A stretch of 64,000 nt of DNA from positions 620,001-684,000 of the forward strand of contig NZ_JBLXIK010000001.1 of assembly GCF_048269565.1 (NCBI RefSeq). Direction: 5' to 3'. This document shows positions 9,051 to 17,830 of the stretch, piece by piece. This stretch comes from Maricaulis sp048269565. Its GTDB lineage: Bacteria > Pseudomonadota > Alphaproteobacteria > Caulobacterales > Maricaulaceae. The notes beneath the pieces are model-generated. The model saw only the letters and a list, made by a program, of their open reading frames with translations. It searched no databases and was not told where the DNA came from. Positions within the stretch are counted from its first letter, which is position 1, and each line of letters begins with the position of its first letter. The position numbers and the translations under genes are program-made.

Positions 9051-9902
9051 CTACCCGTCCTCCTCCGGCGCGAAGACCAGCCGCAGGGCCTGCAGGGCAG
9101 CCGGATTATAGATGGTGTGGTGATGCTCATCATGCATCGGCTGATACCACCAAGTGAGATCGTCCGGTGCACCGGTGTCAAGCGCGGCGACGAGACGATC
9201 CATGCCGGTCTGCATGTCCTCGCCTTCATCGGCGATGGTCAGGAAGAGTGAGTGACCGCCGAAACCGCCCGCAGCCAGCAGGTCGGCGGCCTCATGGCTC
9301 AGGCCTTCGGAGCGCCACCAGAGCGAGGGGCTGACGGCGATATAATGATCGAAACTGTCCGGCGCGCGCAGGAAGGTCTCGGTGATGAAGAGGCCGGCCA
9401 TGCTCTCGCCGATGATCGCGTCCTCGCCAGAGGTGCGGTAACGCGCCTCGATCCAGGGTCTGACCTCATCAAGCAGGTGGCTGCGGAAATCGGCGGCGCC
9501 GCCATTCTCCGGCAGCCAGCGCAAGTCCTCGGCCAGATCGGACGGCGCCGTGAGCTCGACATAGCGGTTCTCGGTCTGCACCCCGACCAGGATGAATTCC
9601 CGGTATTGCATCGACAGGCTGCCCAGCGCCGCCAACCCGGCCATCGGGATGAAGTCCTGCTGCGCGCCGCCATCGACGAGATAGAGCACCGGATAGCTGC
9701 GCGTGCCGTCGCCATAGCTCCAGGGCAGGGAAACCGTGATGGTGCGGTTGCCGTCATAGATCCCGGAATCCAGGACGATTTCCTCTCCAACGATGATCGG
9801 GGTTTGCGTCCCCGGCTCCGGCGCGGCGTCTGGCTGACAGGCGGCCAGAGTGAGGGCTGCCGCAGCGAGGCCGAGAAGTCGGGCAAAGGGTTTCAGGCGC
9901 AT
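9051..9902 (-). CDS. Lipoprotein esterase, Fes/EntS-type alpha/beta hydrolase
   Basis: A 283-residue predicted lipoprotein: signal sequence ending in the lipobox LTLAAC (Cys about 22), then an esterase D/enterochelin-esterase-like hydrolase domain. The nucleophile is in GESMAGLF; a terminal histidine in the DEHHHT stretch could complete the triad. It should sit in the outer or inner membrane facing the periplasm. The ATG at 9902 opens the signal peptide; the ORF extends 21 residues further but those are Arg-rich and unlikely. It lies upstream of rpoH on the same strand, 176 bases apart, so probably a separate transcript. Confidence 0.78.
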   Translation of the reverse strand: MRLKPFARLLGLAAAALTLAACQPDAAPEPGTQTPIIVGEEIVLDSGIYDGNRTITVSLPWSYGDGTRSYPVLYLVDGGAQQDFIPMAGLAALGSLSMQYREFILVGVQTENRYVELTAPSDLAEDLRWLPENGGAADFRSHLLDEVRPWIEARYRTSGEDAIIGESMAGLFITETFLRAPDSFDHYIAVSPSLWWRSEGLSHEAADLLAAGGFGGHSLFLTIADEGEDMQTGMDRLVAALDTGAPDDLTWWYQPMHDEHHHTIYNPAALQALRLVFAPEEDG

Positions 9903-9979
9903 CGAAAATCTCCGGCCAATGGGTGCGTCGGGTCTCTGTCTGACCCAAACGCACCCGATTGCCAAGCCGGCCCGTCAAG

Positions 9980-10369
9980 CTAGACGCCCTGGCGCGCCTG
10001 GCTGCGAACCAGCTGTAATTCCAGCCGCTTCACTTCGCGGATTACCCGGTTGTTGAGCAATTGATCGCCCATGAAGCCCTTCATGAACAGGCCGACCTGC
10101 ATCGCGGCCAGGGCTGCGACACCCCAGCGAATGGCCTGCAATGGCGTGGCCGCCATGAATACGTGCCAGCCCGCCCAGATCGCCAGCCCGGCAGCGGCGA
10201 TATTGACGATATAGACCGTCCAGGTCACCCAGCCGAGCCGGCCGCCAAACAGGCCGATTGCCTGGTCAAAATAGCCCGGCTCCTCGCCGAACTGGTCGAG
10301 CAATTCCCGGTCCTCGGCATCGAGGGCCTCGGCGATCATGGCGTCGAGTTCCTTGTCAGATCCCGTCAT
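9980..10369 (-). CDS. Small two-helix membrane protein paired with an ECF sigma factor (DUF6768-like)
   Basis: A 129-residue protein with an acidic cytoplasmic N-terminus (residues 1-50, rich in Asp/Glu), two membrane helices (about 48-72 and 78-100) and a basic C-terminus. It resembles the DUF6768 group, although I could not check this. Its ATG lies inside the 3' end of the ECF sigma gene (14-base overlap) and is preceded by GGGAGG, so the two are translationally coupled. The position is that of an anti-sigma factor, but no zinc-binding anti-sigma motif (HxxxCxxC) is present; a regulatory role is inference from context. Confidence 0.7.
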   Translation of the reverse strand: MTGSDKELDAMIAEALDAEDRELLDQFGEEPGYFDQAIGLFGGRLGWVTWTVYIVNIAAAGLAIWAGWHVFMAATPLQAIRWGVAALAAMQVGLFMKGFMGDQLLNNRVIREVKRLELQLVRSQARQGV

Positions 10370-10949
10370 TTGAACCTCCCTGGTTCGTGGGTTGTGAAGT
10401 TGTTGAATCCAGTGCCGCGCGCATCTTGCGGCGACCATGCATCAGGCGGGTCTTGATCGTGCCCACCGGAACGGACAGCGCGACGGCAATCTCCGCCGCG
10501 GTGAAATCGTCGATATAGAACAGCGCCATCGCGTGCCGTTGCGCTGCCGGCAGACCGGCCAGGGCCCGCGCCAGCGGTCCGCGATCGGCCAGCGCTTCGG
10601 CGTCGGCCTCCCAGCGATCCGGGGCGACAGGCTCGGCGGCCAGCGCCTCACCGGTCTGACGGCGGCGTTGCAGACCGCGAACCGTGGCGGCGCTTTTGCG
10701 GGTGACGATGCGATAGGCCCAGGCGGGGAAAGCTGCGGCATCGGCAAGCCCGCCGACGCCGCGGAAAATATCGATCCAGGCCTCCTGCAGCGTGTCGCGG
10801 GCCAGTTCGGCATCACCGGTCAGGCGCAGGGCATGACGCAACAGCGCCGGCTGCCACAGCCGGGCAAGCTGGCCACAGGCGGCGCGGTCACCGGCCTGGG
10901 CCATCATGACGAGGTATTCGCCGAGTACCCGTTTGCTGTCGCGTTGCAT
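10356..10949 (-). CDS. ECF-subfamily RNA polymerase sigma factor
   Basis: A 197-residue sigma-70-family protein with region 2 (about 20-85, including the DTLQEAWIDIFRG stretch and WAYRIVTRKS) and region 4 (about 125-185, helix-turn-helix FTAAEIAVALSVPVGTIKTRL). There is no region 3, as in extracytoplasmic-function factors. It should drive a stress regulon including its own operon. The ATG at 10949 is used; an in-frame GTG at 10961 is possible. Its last 14 bases overlap the start of the small membrane protein gene, the usual arrangement of a sigma factor with its cognate regulator. Confidence 0.9.
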   Translation of the reverse strand: MQRDSKRVLGEYLVMMAQAGDRAACGQLARLWQPALLRHALRLTGDAELARDTLQEAWIDIFRGVGGLADAAAFPAWAYRIVTRKSAATVRGLQRRRQTGEALAAEPVAPDRWEADAEALADRGPLARALAGLPAAQRHAMALFYIDDFTAAEIAVALSVPVGTIKTRLMHGRRKMRAALDSTTSQPTNQGGSNDGI

Positions 10950-11064
10950 GGATCCGCTCACCCCGTCTGCAGGGCCGGTCAGGCGGCCCCGTTCAGACTA
11001 TAGGTGCATGGCCGGGCGAAAAGGGTTCAATACCGCGTTCGCGTGCGGGCTCGGCCCGGCTGGA

Positions 11065-11466
11065 TCAACCCTTGTCCGGCAGGCCCTTGTGGTAGCTCAG
11101 ATAGCCGCGCTCGACCATGCGGCGCATGGCTTCATAGGCTTCCGACAATTCGTCATAGACACCGCGCAGATGCGACAGCCGGGCCAGCTCGGCCGGGTCG
11201 AGGGGTTTGTGCGCCTTGGCCAGCTCGACCGCGGTGCTCACCCAGGCGGTGCGGGCCCGGGCGGCGGTCAGGGCGAGATTGCGGAAATCATCGACGGAAA
11301 CGTGATGGATTTCCTTCTGGATCACGGCCTGGTTGGCAGCCGATACCGTGTAGTCAATCTGTTCGAGATGGCCGCGCAGCTTGCGCTGCTCGGCCGGGTC
11401 CTGCACCAGATCGGGTTCGAAATGGTCAGAAACGCGCCGGAAACTCGACGTCACGGACTTGCTCAT
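11065..11466 (-). CDS. Hypothetical helical cytoplasmic protein
   Basis: A 133-residue protein with no signal peptide or membrane segment. It is mostly helical and charged, with regular Leu/Ala spacing over residues 25-115. The ATG at 11466 has a good ribosome site (AGAGGTGAGG). I recognise no domain. It lies between the ECF sigma gene (divided by about 100 bases) and the amidase gene (60 bases), all on the minus strand, and it may share a transcript with the amidase. Base composition is that of the surrounding chromosome. Confidence 0.55.
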   Translation of the reverse strand: MSKSVTSSFRRVSDHFEPDLVQDPAEQRKLRGHLEQIDYTVSAANQAVIQKEIHHVSVDDFRNLALTAARARTAWVSTAVELAKAHKPLDPAELARLSHLRGVYDELSEAYEAMRRMVERGYLSYHKGLPDKG

Positions 11467-11525
11467 GCCTCACCTCTGACAGGCAAACAGGGCTCTAGCC
11501 TGCCACAGACGTGTTAACGGAGCCT

Positions 11526-12533
11526 CTAACGCGCCAGTTGCATCAGCGAGGCGCGAAACTCGGCCATGGTCATCATTTCGGTTGGCGTGCCCATTGCCCC
11601 GCCGGGATCGGATTTTCGCCCGGGCGAAACCTCGTCATGGCCAAACACCCGTTCCAGGCTGAAACTGTCGGGGAAGCGGCGCGACAGCCAGATGCAGATC
11701 CGGGTCAGGGCCGCGAATTGCTCGGCGCTATAGGGCAGATACCAGCCCTTGGTGATATTGCCGCCTTCGCACAGACGTACCTCGTAATCGCGATACCATT
11801 CGTCATGTTCGTCGCGGCGGGTACAGCGGCCATCGGCGTCGAGGATCACCCGGCCCTTCTCGTCACGCTCGGCATTGAACCAGGGGCAGAAGACACCGGT
11901 CTGTTGTGCCGGATAGAGCAGGCCCGGATTATTGAGCTCGAAGCCGACATAGTATTGCGACACGCCCTTGCGGCCAGTCGCCGGGCATTCGCTGGTGCCG
12001 GCATGATAGCCCCAGGCTTCCCAGTTGAAGCCCTGCGGCAGGAATATCCGTCCCGAGCGGCTGATCGCGCCATAGTGATAGCCCTGCTCGGCGCCATAGC
12101 GCATCACTTCCCTGGTCGAGCGGTCACTGTCGGGCAGGGTCCGGGCCGCGTCGAAATGAACGATCAGCCCCTCCAGCCCGCCCGGACGATAGCCGCGCAC
12201 CTTGTGAAACACGCCCGGCAGGGTCTCGAACTCCGGCTGCATCACCTCACCGAGTTCAACGCGGGACGGGCGTTCGCCCTCATTCTCGTCATCACCGGGC
12301 GGCGCCGGCTCCTCGTGATAATTCTCGCAGGCGCCGCTCCAGACGAAGACATCGCCGCGGCAGGCATACCATTGGTCATTGCCGTGAACATCGTCGCCGG
12401 TCACTGCCGCGGTGATGAAAATCTCGGTGCCCGGGTCCAGTATTTCCCGGACCGGTGCGGCCAGCGCCGGCGCCCCGATCCGGATATTGACCCGGGCATT
12501 GGTGCGTGCTCGCGCGATAACTTGATCCGACAT
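11526..12533 (-). CDS. N-acetylmuramoyl-L-alanine amidase-like protein with N-terminal SH3-like domain
   Basis: A 335-residue protein. Residues 10-70 resemble a bacterial SH3 domain (VNIRIGAP, then FITAAVTGDD, ending near VFVWSG). The rest is an amidase_2/PGRP fold: zinc-ligand candidates are His in LIVHFDAA, His in GYHAG and the pair in FGHDEVSPGRKSDPG, which also supplies the lysine and aspartate typical of the family. It would cleave the bond between MurNAc and the stem peptide. No signal peptide is visible, so it needs lysis, a holin or another route to reach peptidoglycan. The ATG at 12533 follows GGGGAGGG; an alternative start at 12551 is weaker. No phage genes surround it. Confidence 0.72.
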   Translation of the reverse strand: MSDQVIARARTNARVNIRIGAPALAAPVREILDPGTEIFITAAVTGDDVHGNDQWYACRGDVFVWSGACENYHEEPAPPGDDENEGERPSRVELGEVMQPEFETLPGVFHKVRGYRPGGLEGLIVHFDAARTLPDSDRSTREVMRYGAEQGYHYGAISRSGRIFLPQGFNWEAWGYHAGTSECPATGRKGVSQYYVGFELNNPGLLYPAQQTGVFCPWFNAERDEKGRVILDADGRCTRRDEHDEWYRDYEVRLCEGGNITKGWYLPYSAEQFAALTRICIWLSRRFPDSFSLERVFGHDEVSPGRKSDPGGAMGTPTEMMTMAEFRASLMQLAR

Positions 12534-12791
12534 GTGCCCTCCCCAGAACATTTCAGGTTCTTATACAACTGCTTCGCGTTCCGGGTACAGAGCTTCGCCC
12601 GGGACGTGCACCAGCATAGCCCCGTCCGGGCCAGGCGGGGATAAAGTGCCAGTCGGCTGAGCGGACTGCGCTGTGGTGGCGCTGTGAAACCGGCCCTGTG
12701 CCTGAAGCGGCTTCTCCCCTATCCTGCCCTCGCCGGACGGACAGCACAGGGCTGCCGCACGCGGCAAGGCCAGTTTTCAGGAGACGGGTTC

Positions 12792-13697
12792 ATGGTGCAA
12801 TGGCGCGGACGGCGCGAAAGCCGCAATGTGATCGACCAGCGCGGCACCCGTTATAGCGGCGGCGGTGGTGGCGGCGGATTGCTGGCCCTGCTGCCCTTGT
12901 TGTTGCGCATTTTCGGCTGGAAGGGCGTCGTGCTCGCCGTCATCGTCGTGGGCGGTTTCGGCCTGTTCAGCGGCGGCATCGACAGCGCCCTCAATAATCT
13001 CACCGGCGGCACATCGCAGCCGACCACGGTCGAAGGCGAGATCCCGGCCGGCACGGAAGAGGCGGCGCGCTTCGCCGCCGTCATGCTGGCCGATACCGAA
13101 GAGGTCTGGACCGAGGTCTTCGCCGAGGCCGGCCAGCAATATCGCGAGCCGAAACTGGTGCTGTTCTCCGACGCCGTGTCCTCGGGCTGCGGCTTTGCGC
13201 AATCGGCCATGGGACCGTTTTACTGCCCCGCCGACGAGCGCGTTTATATCGATGTCCGCTTCTATGACGAGCTGGCGCAAATGGGCGCCGGCAATGGTGA
13301 TTTCGCCCAGGCCTATGTGCTGGCGCACGAGGTCGGCCACCATGTCGAGAACATGCTCGGCATTCTCGATCGCGCCGATGCCGAGGGCCGGCGTGGTGGC
13401 GGCGCGGCGGCCAATCTGATGCAGGTACGCGTCGAGCTGATGGCCGATTGCTTTGCCGGCCTGTGGGCGGCGCGCGCCGACCAGCGCTTCAACCTGCTCG
13501 AGCCCGGCGATATCGAGGAAGGCCTGGCCGCCGCCGAGGCCGTCGGTGACGACACCATCCAGCGCCGCGCCGGCCGCAGCGTCGTGCCCGACAGCTTCAC
13601 CCACGGCTCCGCCGCCCAGCGCCAGCGCTGGTTCATGCGTGGCTTCAACAATCCGGATGTCTCGTCCTGCGATACCTTCTCGGCCCGCGAACTCTAG
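12792..13697 (+). CDS. Neutral zinc metallopeptidase, YpfJ family
   Basis: A 301-residue membrane-anchored peptidase. Arg-rich N-terminus, a Gly-rich run, one transmembrane helix (about residues 35-60), then the putative neutral zinc metallopeptidase domain with the HExxH motif in LAHEVGHHVE (about residue 180) and the downstream glutamate region MADCFAGLWA. This matches the YpfJ/KPN_02809 family, whose targets are unknown. The catalytic domain should face the periplasm. The ATG at 12792 has AGGAGA nine bases upstream; a longer ORF start at 12684 has none. The homocysteine methyltransferase gene starts 28 bases after its stop and could be co-transcribed. Confidence 0.87.
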   Translation: MVQWRGRRESRNVIDQRGTRYSGGGGGGGLLALLPLLLRIFGWKGVVLAVIVVGGFGLFSGGIDSALNNLTGGTSQPTTVEGEIPAGTEEAARFAAVMLADTEEVWTEVFAEAGQQYREPKLVLFSDAVSSGCGFAQSAMGPFYCPADERVYIDVRFYDELAQMGAGNGDFAQAYVLAHEVGHHVENMLGILDRADAEGRRGGGAAANLMQVRVELMADCFAGLWAARADQRFNLLEPGDIEEGLAAAEAVGDDTIQRRAGRSVVPDSFTHGSAAQRQRWFMRGFNNPDVSSCDTFSAREL

Positions 13698-13725
13698 ACA
13701 GGGCGAGTGTGAGGGAATTGCGACC

Positions 13726-14658
13726 ATGAACCAGACCGCCCCTGCCCGTCCCGGCAGCAAGATCCGCCTCACCGATAGCGGGCTGGAGACCTGGCTGGTG
13801 TTCGATTGCGGCATGGACCTGCCGTACTTCGCCGCCTTCCCGTTGCTGGAGACTGCGGCGGGACGCGCTTGGCTGACCGACTATTGGCAGCGCCATATCG
13901 CCATCGCGCTCAGACACCGGCTCGACTTCATCCTCGGCGCCCCGACCTGGCGCGCCAATGCCGACTGGGGCGCCAAGCTGGGCTATGACGCCGCCGCGCT
14001 CGACCGCATCAATCGCGAGGCGATCGGCTTCATGCAGGCCCTGCGCGATGCCCACCAGACCGGGACCAGTCTGATGCCGGTCCAGGGCAGTATCGGACCG
14101 CGCTTCGATGCCTATCATCCGGACACCGTGATGAGCGCCGATGAGGCCGAGGCCTATCACGCACCCCAGATCGCCAGCTTCGTGGCCGCCGGAGCCGATA
14201 GCGCCACCGCCATGACCGTCACCCATTCCAGCGAGGCGATCGGCATTGTCCGCGCGGCACAGGCAGCGGGCCTGCCCGTCAGCATCAGCTTCACCACAGA
14301 GACCAACGGGCGTTTGCCGGGCGGCGAGGCGCTCGACGAGGCGATCATGGCGGTCGATGCGGCGACCGGGTCAGCGGCCGCCGGTTTCATGATCAATTGC
14401 GCCCATCCGGATCATTTCAGCGCCGTCCTTGCGGGCGGCGAGGCCTGGACGCGGCGCATCACCGGGCTGCGCGCCAATGCCTCGCGCAAGAGCCATGCAG
14501 AGCTGGACAATGCCAGCGAACTCGATCCCGGAGATGCCGAAGAACTCGCAGCGCTCTACCGCGATCTGCGCGCCAAGCATCCCGGCCTGACCCTGCTGGG
14601 CGGCTGTTGCGGCACGGATGACCGGCATATCGCCGCGATCTGCCAGGCCTGCACCTGA
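13726..14658 (+). CDS. Homocysteine S-methyltransferase family protein
   Basis: A 310-residue TIM-barrel methyltransferase of the homocysteine_S-methyltransferase family. The three zinc-binding cysteines are present: MINCAH (about residue 223) and the C-terminal GGCCGT pair (about 295). The N-terminal SGLETWL also fits. Members transfer a methyl group from S-methylmethionine, betaine or folate to homocysteine, making methionine; which donor is used here cannot be read. The full-length ORF extends upstream through the metallopeptidase gene, but the ATG at 13726 with GAGGG upstream gives the normal family N-terminus. Confidence 0.88.
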   Translation: MNQTAPARPGSKIRLTDSGLETWLVFDCGMDLPYFAAFPLLETAAGRAWLTDYWQRHIAIALRHRLDFILGAPTWRANADWGAKLGYDAAALDRINREAIGFMQALRDAHQTGTSLMPVQGSIGPRFDAYHPDTVMSADEAEAYHAPQIASFVAAGADSATAMTVTHSSEAIGIVRAAQAAGLPVSISFTTETNGRLPGGEALDEAIMAVDAATGSAAAGFMINCAHPDHFSAVLAGGEAWTRRITGLRANASRKSHAELDNASELDPGDAEELAALYRDLRAKHPGLTLLGGCCGTDDRHIAAICQACT

Positions 14659-14722
14659 GGGTGAGCCCGGGCGGCAGCCGTCACGCCGAACGGCTCAATC
14701 GGCCATTGTCCGGCCCGCAGCG

Positions 14723-15199
14723 CTATTCGATGCGGATGATTTCCCAGTCCGGCGTTTCGCCGTCGAACGCCACCCAGCAAACGCCACTCGAACCCCATTC
14801 GCCGCCGACATCCTCGATCGGCGTGCCGATCGGATAATCCGGCCATTCGCGGCAGGACGGGCGGTCATCGCCGGCTGCATAAGGATCGTTCCAGATCATG
14901 TCATTGCTGACAATGATCTCGCCATTGGCCTCCATCGACCACTCACCGCTGAACGGGTCCTCGCCCATCGCGTCGGGGAAACCGCTCACGGTCCAGCTGC
15001 CACCCTCATAGCCGCCGCCTTCAAAGCGGATCGTGCCGGAATATCCCGCCGCGGGCAGGTTGGGCACGCGGTCTGTCGAGCGCAGGCTGAAACTCTGGCC
15101 GGCAGGGGTGCGGGCGCTATCCTGGGCCAGCGCCGGGGCGGCGATGACGGTTGCGGACAGGGCGGTGGCGGCGAAGGCCAGCGTGATCAGGGTTTTCAA
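14723..15199 (-). CDS. Small secreted protein, paralogue A of three
   Basis: A 158-residue exported protein: Sec signal peptide with cleavage after APALA (about residue 25), a beta-rich mature part and a conserved C-terminal block CREWPDYPIG, then VGGEW and GVCW with two cysteines that probably pair. The same block recurs in the gene at 17831-18259 (CRSWPDYPVG, VGGDW, GVCW), and more weakly in the one at 18408-18845. I know of no function for the family. It is convergent with the methyltransferase gene. Function unknown, but the paralogy and signal peptide make it a real gene. Confidence 0.7.
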   Translation of the reverse strand: MKTLITLAFAATALSATVIAAPALAQDSARTPAGQSFSLRSTDRVPNLPAAGYSGTIRFEGGGYEGGSWTVSGFPDAMGEDPFSGEWSMEANGEIIVSNDMIWNDPYAAGDDRPSCREWPDYPIGTPIEDVGGEWGSSGVCWVAFDGETPDWEIIRIE

Positions 15200-15431
15200 A
15201 ATGAAGCGCTCCGGTTTTGCGGCCAGCTGCCCGGCCTTGTTGGTAGCGCCGGTTATAGCCCTGAAACCATTAAGCTTCGGTGCGTGACATGGCTCAGATT
15301 TTCAGGAGCTGTGATTGGCGTCTGCCCCTGCCCCGCCCCGGTCCCGGATTGCGAAAATGCTATCGCGCCATCACGGAGCGGCGTAATATCACACCACGCG
15401 GTCCGCCGGACCTCGCTCAAAGGAGCATGAC

Positions 15432-15551
15432 ATGGCCAAGGGTCAGCAAAAATCCAACAAGGAAGTCAAGAAGCCCAAAGCGGAGAAGAAGAAAACCATC
15501 GCCGCCGCGCCTTCCACCAAGGGCACGGTTGTGCCGCCGGGCAAGAAATAA
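15432..15551 (+). CDS. 39-residue lysine-rich small protein
   Basis: A complete short frame: ATG, 38 further codons and TAA, with AGGAG six bases before the start. The product begins MAKGQQKSNKEVKKPKAEK and ends in PPGKK; 13 of 39 residues are lysine. Near-identical small proteins (MAKGQ-x-SN-x-E-x-KKPK-x-EK) are annotated as hypothetical in many proteobacteria, which is my reason to trust it. Likely nucleic-acid or ribosome associated on charge alone; that is a guess. It stands alone, followed by a GC-rich hairpin. Confidence 0.75.
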   Translation: MAKGQQKSNKEVKKPKAEKKKTIAAAPSTKGTVVPPGKK

Positions 15552-15561
15552 CCACTCTGTG

Positions 15562-15598
15562 AGGGGGCGGGCTGCCGGGCGACCGGCACCTGCCCCCT
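15562..15598 (+). terminator. GC-rich hairpin after the 39-residue gene
   Basis: A seven-base outer stem AGGGGGC/GCCCCCT (15562-15568 with 15592-15598) encloses an inner GCCGG/CCGGC stem. It begins 10 bases after the stop codon of the small gene, between two convergent genes, but no T-run follows on either strand, so intrinsic termination is uncertain. Confidence 0.4.
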
Positions 15599-15627
15599 GT
15601 CTGGCACCAGGCAACGCCGCGTTATCG

Positions 15628-16620
15628 CTAGCCCGTCTCCGCCTCACTGCGGTCTGCGATCACGGTGAGGATATTGCGCTGGATGCCGCCGAGAATGATC
15701 TCGCCCCACACGGCGCTGTAATGATTGGCCGGACTGCTGGCGCGGTAGCGCGTCGTCAGGGTCAGCCGGGTGCGGCCATCGGCGAGCGGGATCAGGGTGT
15801 AGCTGCCGGTCTCGATACCGAGAAACTCACTGTCGGGGCCGATATGCGCATCGGTATGACGCGCGATTGAATCGTCGGGAAAGACGAAGCGCCAGGCCAG
15901 ATGGCTGTTTGGCGACCAGCCCGTCACATGTTCCTCGAAACCGATCTGCTCGCCCCAGCGTGCCAGCCGCACGGCACCGACGCCCTCGCCCACGACCAGG
16001 GCCGAGCGTGGCCGCGGGATGCGCAGCACGTCCTGGGCAATCGTCCACACGCCCTCCTCGTCGGACAGACCGTCGAGGCTCAGAAGATGCGGCCAGACCT
16101 GATCGGGAACTGCCTCGATCACCATCGAGCGCCGGACCTCGAAATGATGCGTCGGATTGGCGGCCAGCGGCCCCAGCAACAACAAGGCGAAGGGCAGCAC
16201 GATCAGGCCGGCACTGTGGAGCACGGCGCGCTGGCGGAAACGCGCGTGCAGCCCGCTGACGGCCAGCGCGCCGAGCCAGGCACTGATCCACCACGGCACG
16301 GCCAGTATCACCATGCAGATCAGGCCCTCGCGGAAGAAGACGCCGACAATCACCATTGCCGCCAGCAGGAGGAAACCCGCCAGGGCCGCGGTCCAGCTCG
16401 CATCCATCCGTCCTGCCGGACTGATGCCAAACTGGATGATGGCGCCAAGACAGAAGGGCAGACCAAACAGGGCGGTAAATCCGCCCGAAAGACCCGCCCC
16501 GGCATCGGTTCCGCCGAGGGCGTAGAACAGGCCGGCCAGCAGGACGAGCCCGACAAAGACGAGCAGGAGCCGTGCGCCCACCCAGATCCAGGCCCCTTTC
16601 GGCTGCAAAGCTTCGCTCAC
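15628..16620 (-). CDS. Membrane protein with C-terminal SRPBCC-like domain
   Basis: A 330-residue protein in two parts. Residues 10-160 hold about five transmembrane helices. From about residue 170 the sequence resembles a START/SRPBCC (polyketide cyclase-like) fold: VRRSMVIEAVPDQVWPHL is the usual first strand and helix, and the domain ends in TRLTLTTRYRA. Such folds bind lipids or other hydrophobic ligands. No catalytic residues can be named. The fusion of a membrane bundle with this fold suggests handling of a membrane-derived ligand; that is inference. It lies 109 bases downstream of the DUF481 gene on the same strand. Confidence 0.68.
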   Translation of the reverse strand: MSEALQPKGAWIWVGARLLLVFVGLVLLAGLFYALGGTDAGAGLSGGFTALFGLPFCLGAIIQFGISPAGRMDASWTAALAGFLLLAAMVIVGVFFREGLICMVILAVPWWISAWLGALAVSGLHARFRQRAVLHSAGLIVLPFALLLLGPLAANPTHHFEVRRSMVIEAVPDQVWPHLLSLDGLSDEEGVWTIAQDVLRIPRPRSALVVGEGVGAVRLARWGEQIGFEEHVTGWSPNSHLAWRFVFPDDSIARHTDAHIGPDSEFLGIETGSYTLIPLADGRTRLTLTTRYRASSPANHYSAVWGEIILGGIQRNILTVIADRSEAETG

Positions 16621-16729
16621 CGGTTATCCCCCATGCCGGCACTCCCGCCGAGCCGATGCGGGAGATTGCCGTGGATCGCGCGCCGATACCAGTGCCCCAT
16701 GGTCGCAGGGGCGCGGACGCCAGTGCGGA

Positions 16730-17785
16730 TCAGTCGAAAGCGTAGAGCAGGGAGATATCCAGCCGGGTATCGGTCGGCTCATAGCCGGCACGCGTCTCGA
16801 ACTCGTGCTCGATACGCAGGCCGGTCTGGACGGCCCAATTGCCGAACAGGCGGTTGGTCAGGCTGAAGCGCTGGTCGACGCGCGAGCCGCCGCCGAGGAA
16901 GGCGGTCGTCTCGGAGCTGAAGCGGGCGGTTTCGGAAATCTGGTAGTGCAGGCTCGATCCGGCCTCGGCGACCCAGTCGGTCAGGGTCTCGCCATTGAGG
17001 CGGTCCTCGCGGAAACGCTGGCCGGCACCGCCGCGCAGCACCCAGTCCAGCTTCGGCCCGTCCAGCGCATGCCAGATCCCGCCCGCTGTGACGAAAGCCG
17101 AACGCTCGTAAATCCCGATCAGGTCGCGCTCATAGGAGCCGCCGCCATAATAGCCGATACCGCTATCGAGTTCGCGCGTGGTGCGGAGCTCGACCAGCCA
17201 GTTGTCGCGCGTGGTATGGGTGGCGCTCTCCGAGAGGAAATATTCGAACTGGCTGTCAATGCGCCAGCCCTGCTCCAGCTCGCGGTCGAGCTCGACGGCG
17301 AAGGTGAAATCGGTGAGCTCGGAATTGCCGCGTTCCAGCTGGATACCGGCGCGGACATGGCCGGCCCAGCTGTCCGGCCGCATCATGCGGATCGATCCGG
17401 CCAGCCAGCCGCCGGAACCCTCGGGCGCGCCGCCCAGGGCGATCGGTGCACCGCCCAGACTGCGATGTTCCGCGTGCTCGGCCGGCGGCGATGCCGGGCC
17501 GGCTGGCGCCGCGTCAGTTACAGCCGGCAGCGGCCAGCCGGCGACGGCGCTGGCACGGTGCGGCAGATGCGCGAGAATATCGGCATGGACGGCGGCGCGG
17601 CCGCCCTCGACCAGCACGGCGACCATGTCGGCGGTCTCGAGGAAACGCGCATCATCATCCTGGCGTTCGGCGGCCTCGGCCAGCAGCGCCTGATAGGCTT
17701 GCGGCAGTTCGGCTGCCACAGACGCCGTGAGCATGATGCTCGATGCGAGCCCGGCAGCGGTGACAGCCGCGAGTGATTTCAGCAT
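16730..17785 (-). CDS. DUF481 outer-membrane beta-barrel protein
   Basis: A 351-residue exported protein: signal peptide to about residue 24, a helical region and an Ala/Pro-rich linker (about 60-110), then a C-terminal region of alternating strands typical of DUF481 (YdiY-like) barrels, including NSELTDFTFAVELDRE and QFEYFLSESATHTTRDNW. It ends with a strand and terminal phenylalanine-aspartate (LLYAFD), close to the aromatic C-terminus expected for BAM-assembled barrels. The ATG at 17785 has AGGGGA upstream. Function of the family is unknown. It sits 45 bases downstream of paralogue B and could be in the same transcript. Confidence 0.78.
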   Translation of the reverse strand: MLKSLAAVTAAGLASSIMLTASVAAELPQAYQALLAEAAERQDDDARFLETADMVAVLVEGGRAAVHADILAHLPHRASAVAGWPLPAVTDAAPAGPASPPAEHAEHRSLGGAPIALGGAPEGSGGWLAGSIRMMRPDSWAGHVRAGIQLERGNSELTDFTFAVELDRELEQGWRIDSQFEYFLSESATHTTRDNWLVELRTTRELDSGIGYYGGGSYERDLIGIYERSAFVTAGGIWHALDGPKLDWVLRGGAGQRFREDRLNGETLTDWVAEAGSSLHYQISETARFSSETTAFLGGGSRVDQRFSLTNRLFGNWAVQTGLRIEHEFETRAGYEPTDTRLDISLLYAFD

Positions 17786-17830
17786 GTTGATCCCCTGGGG
17801 CTGCGAGTTTCCGGATGCGCCGCGCAAAAC

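Noticed and set aside
11526..12533. Prophage remnant around the amidase gene
   Set aside because: No other phage genes, integrase or composition change flank it.
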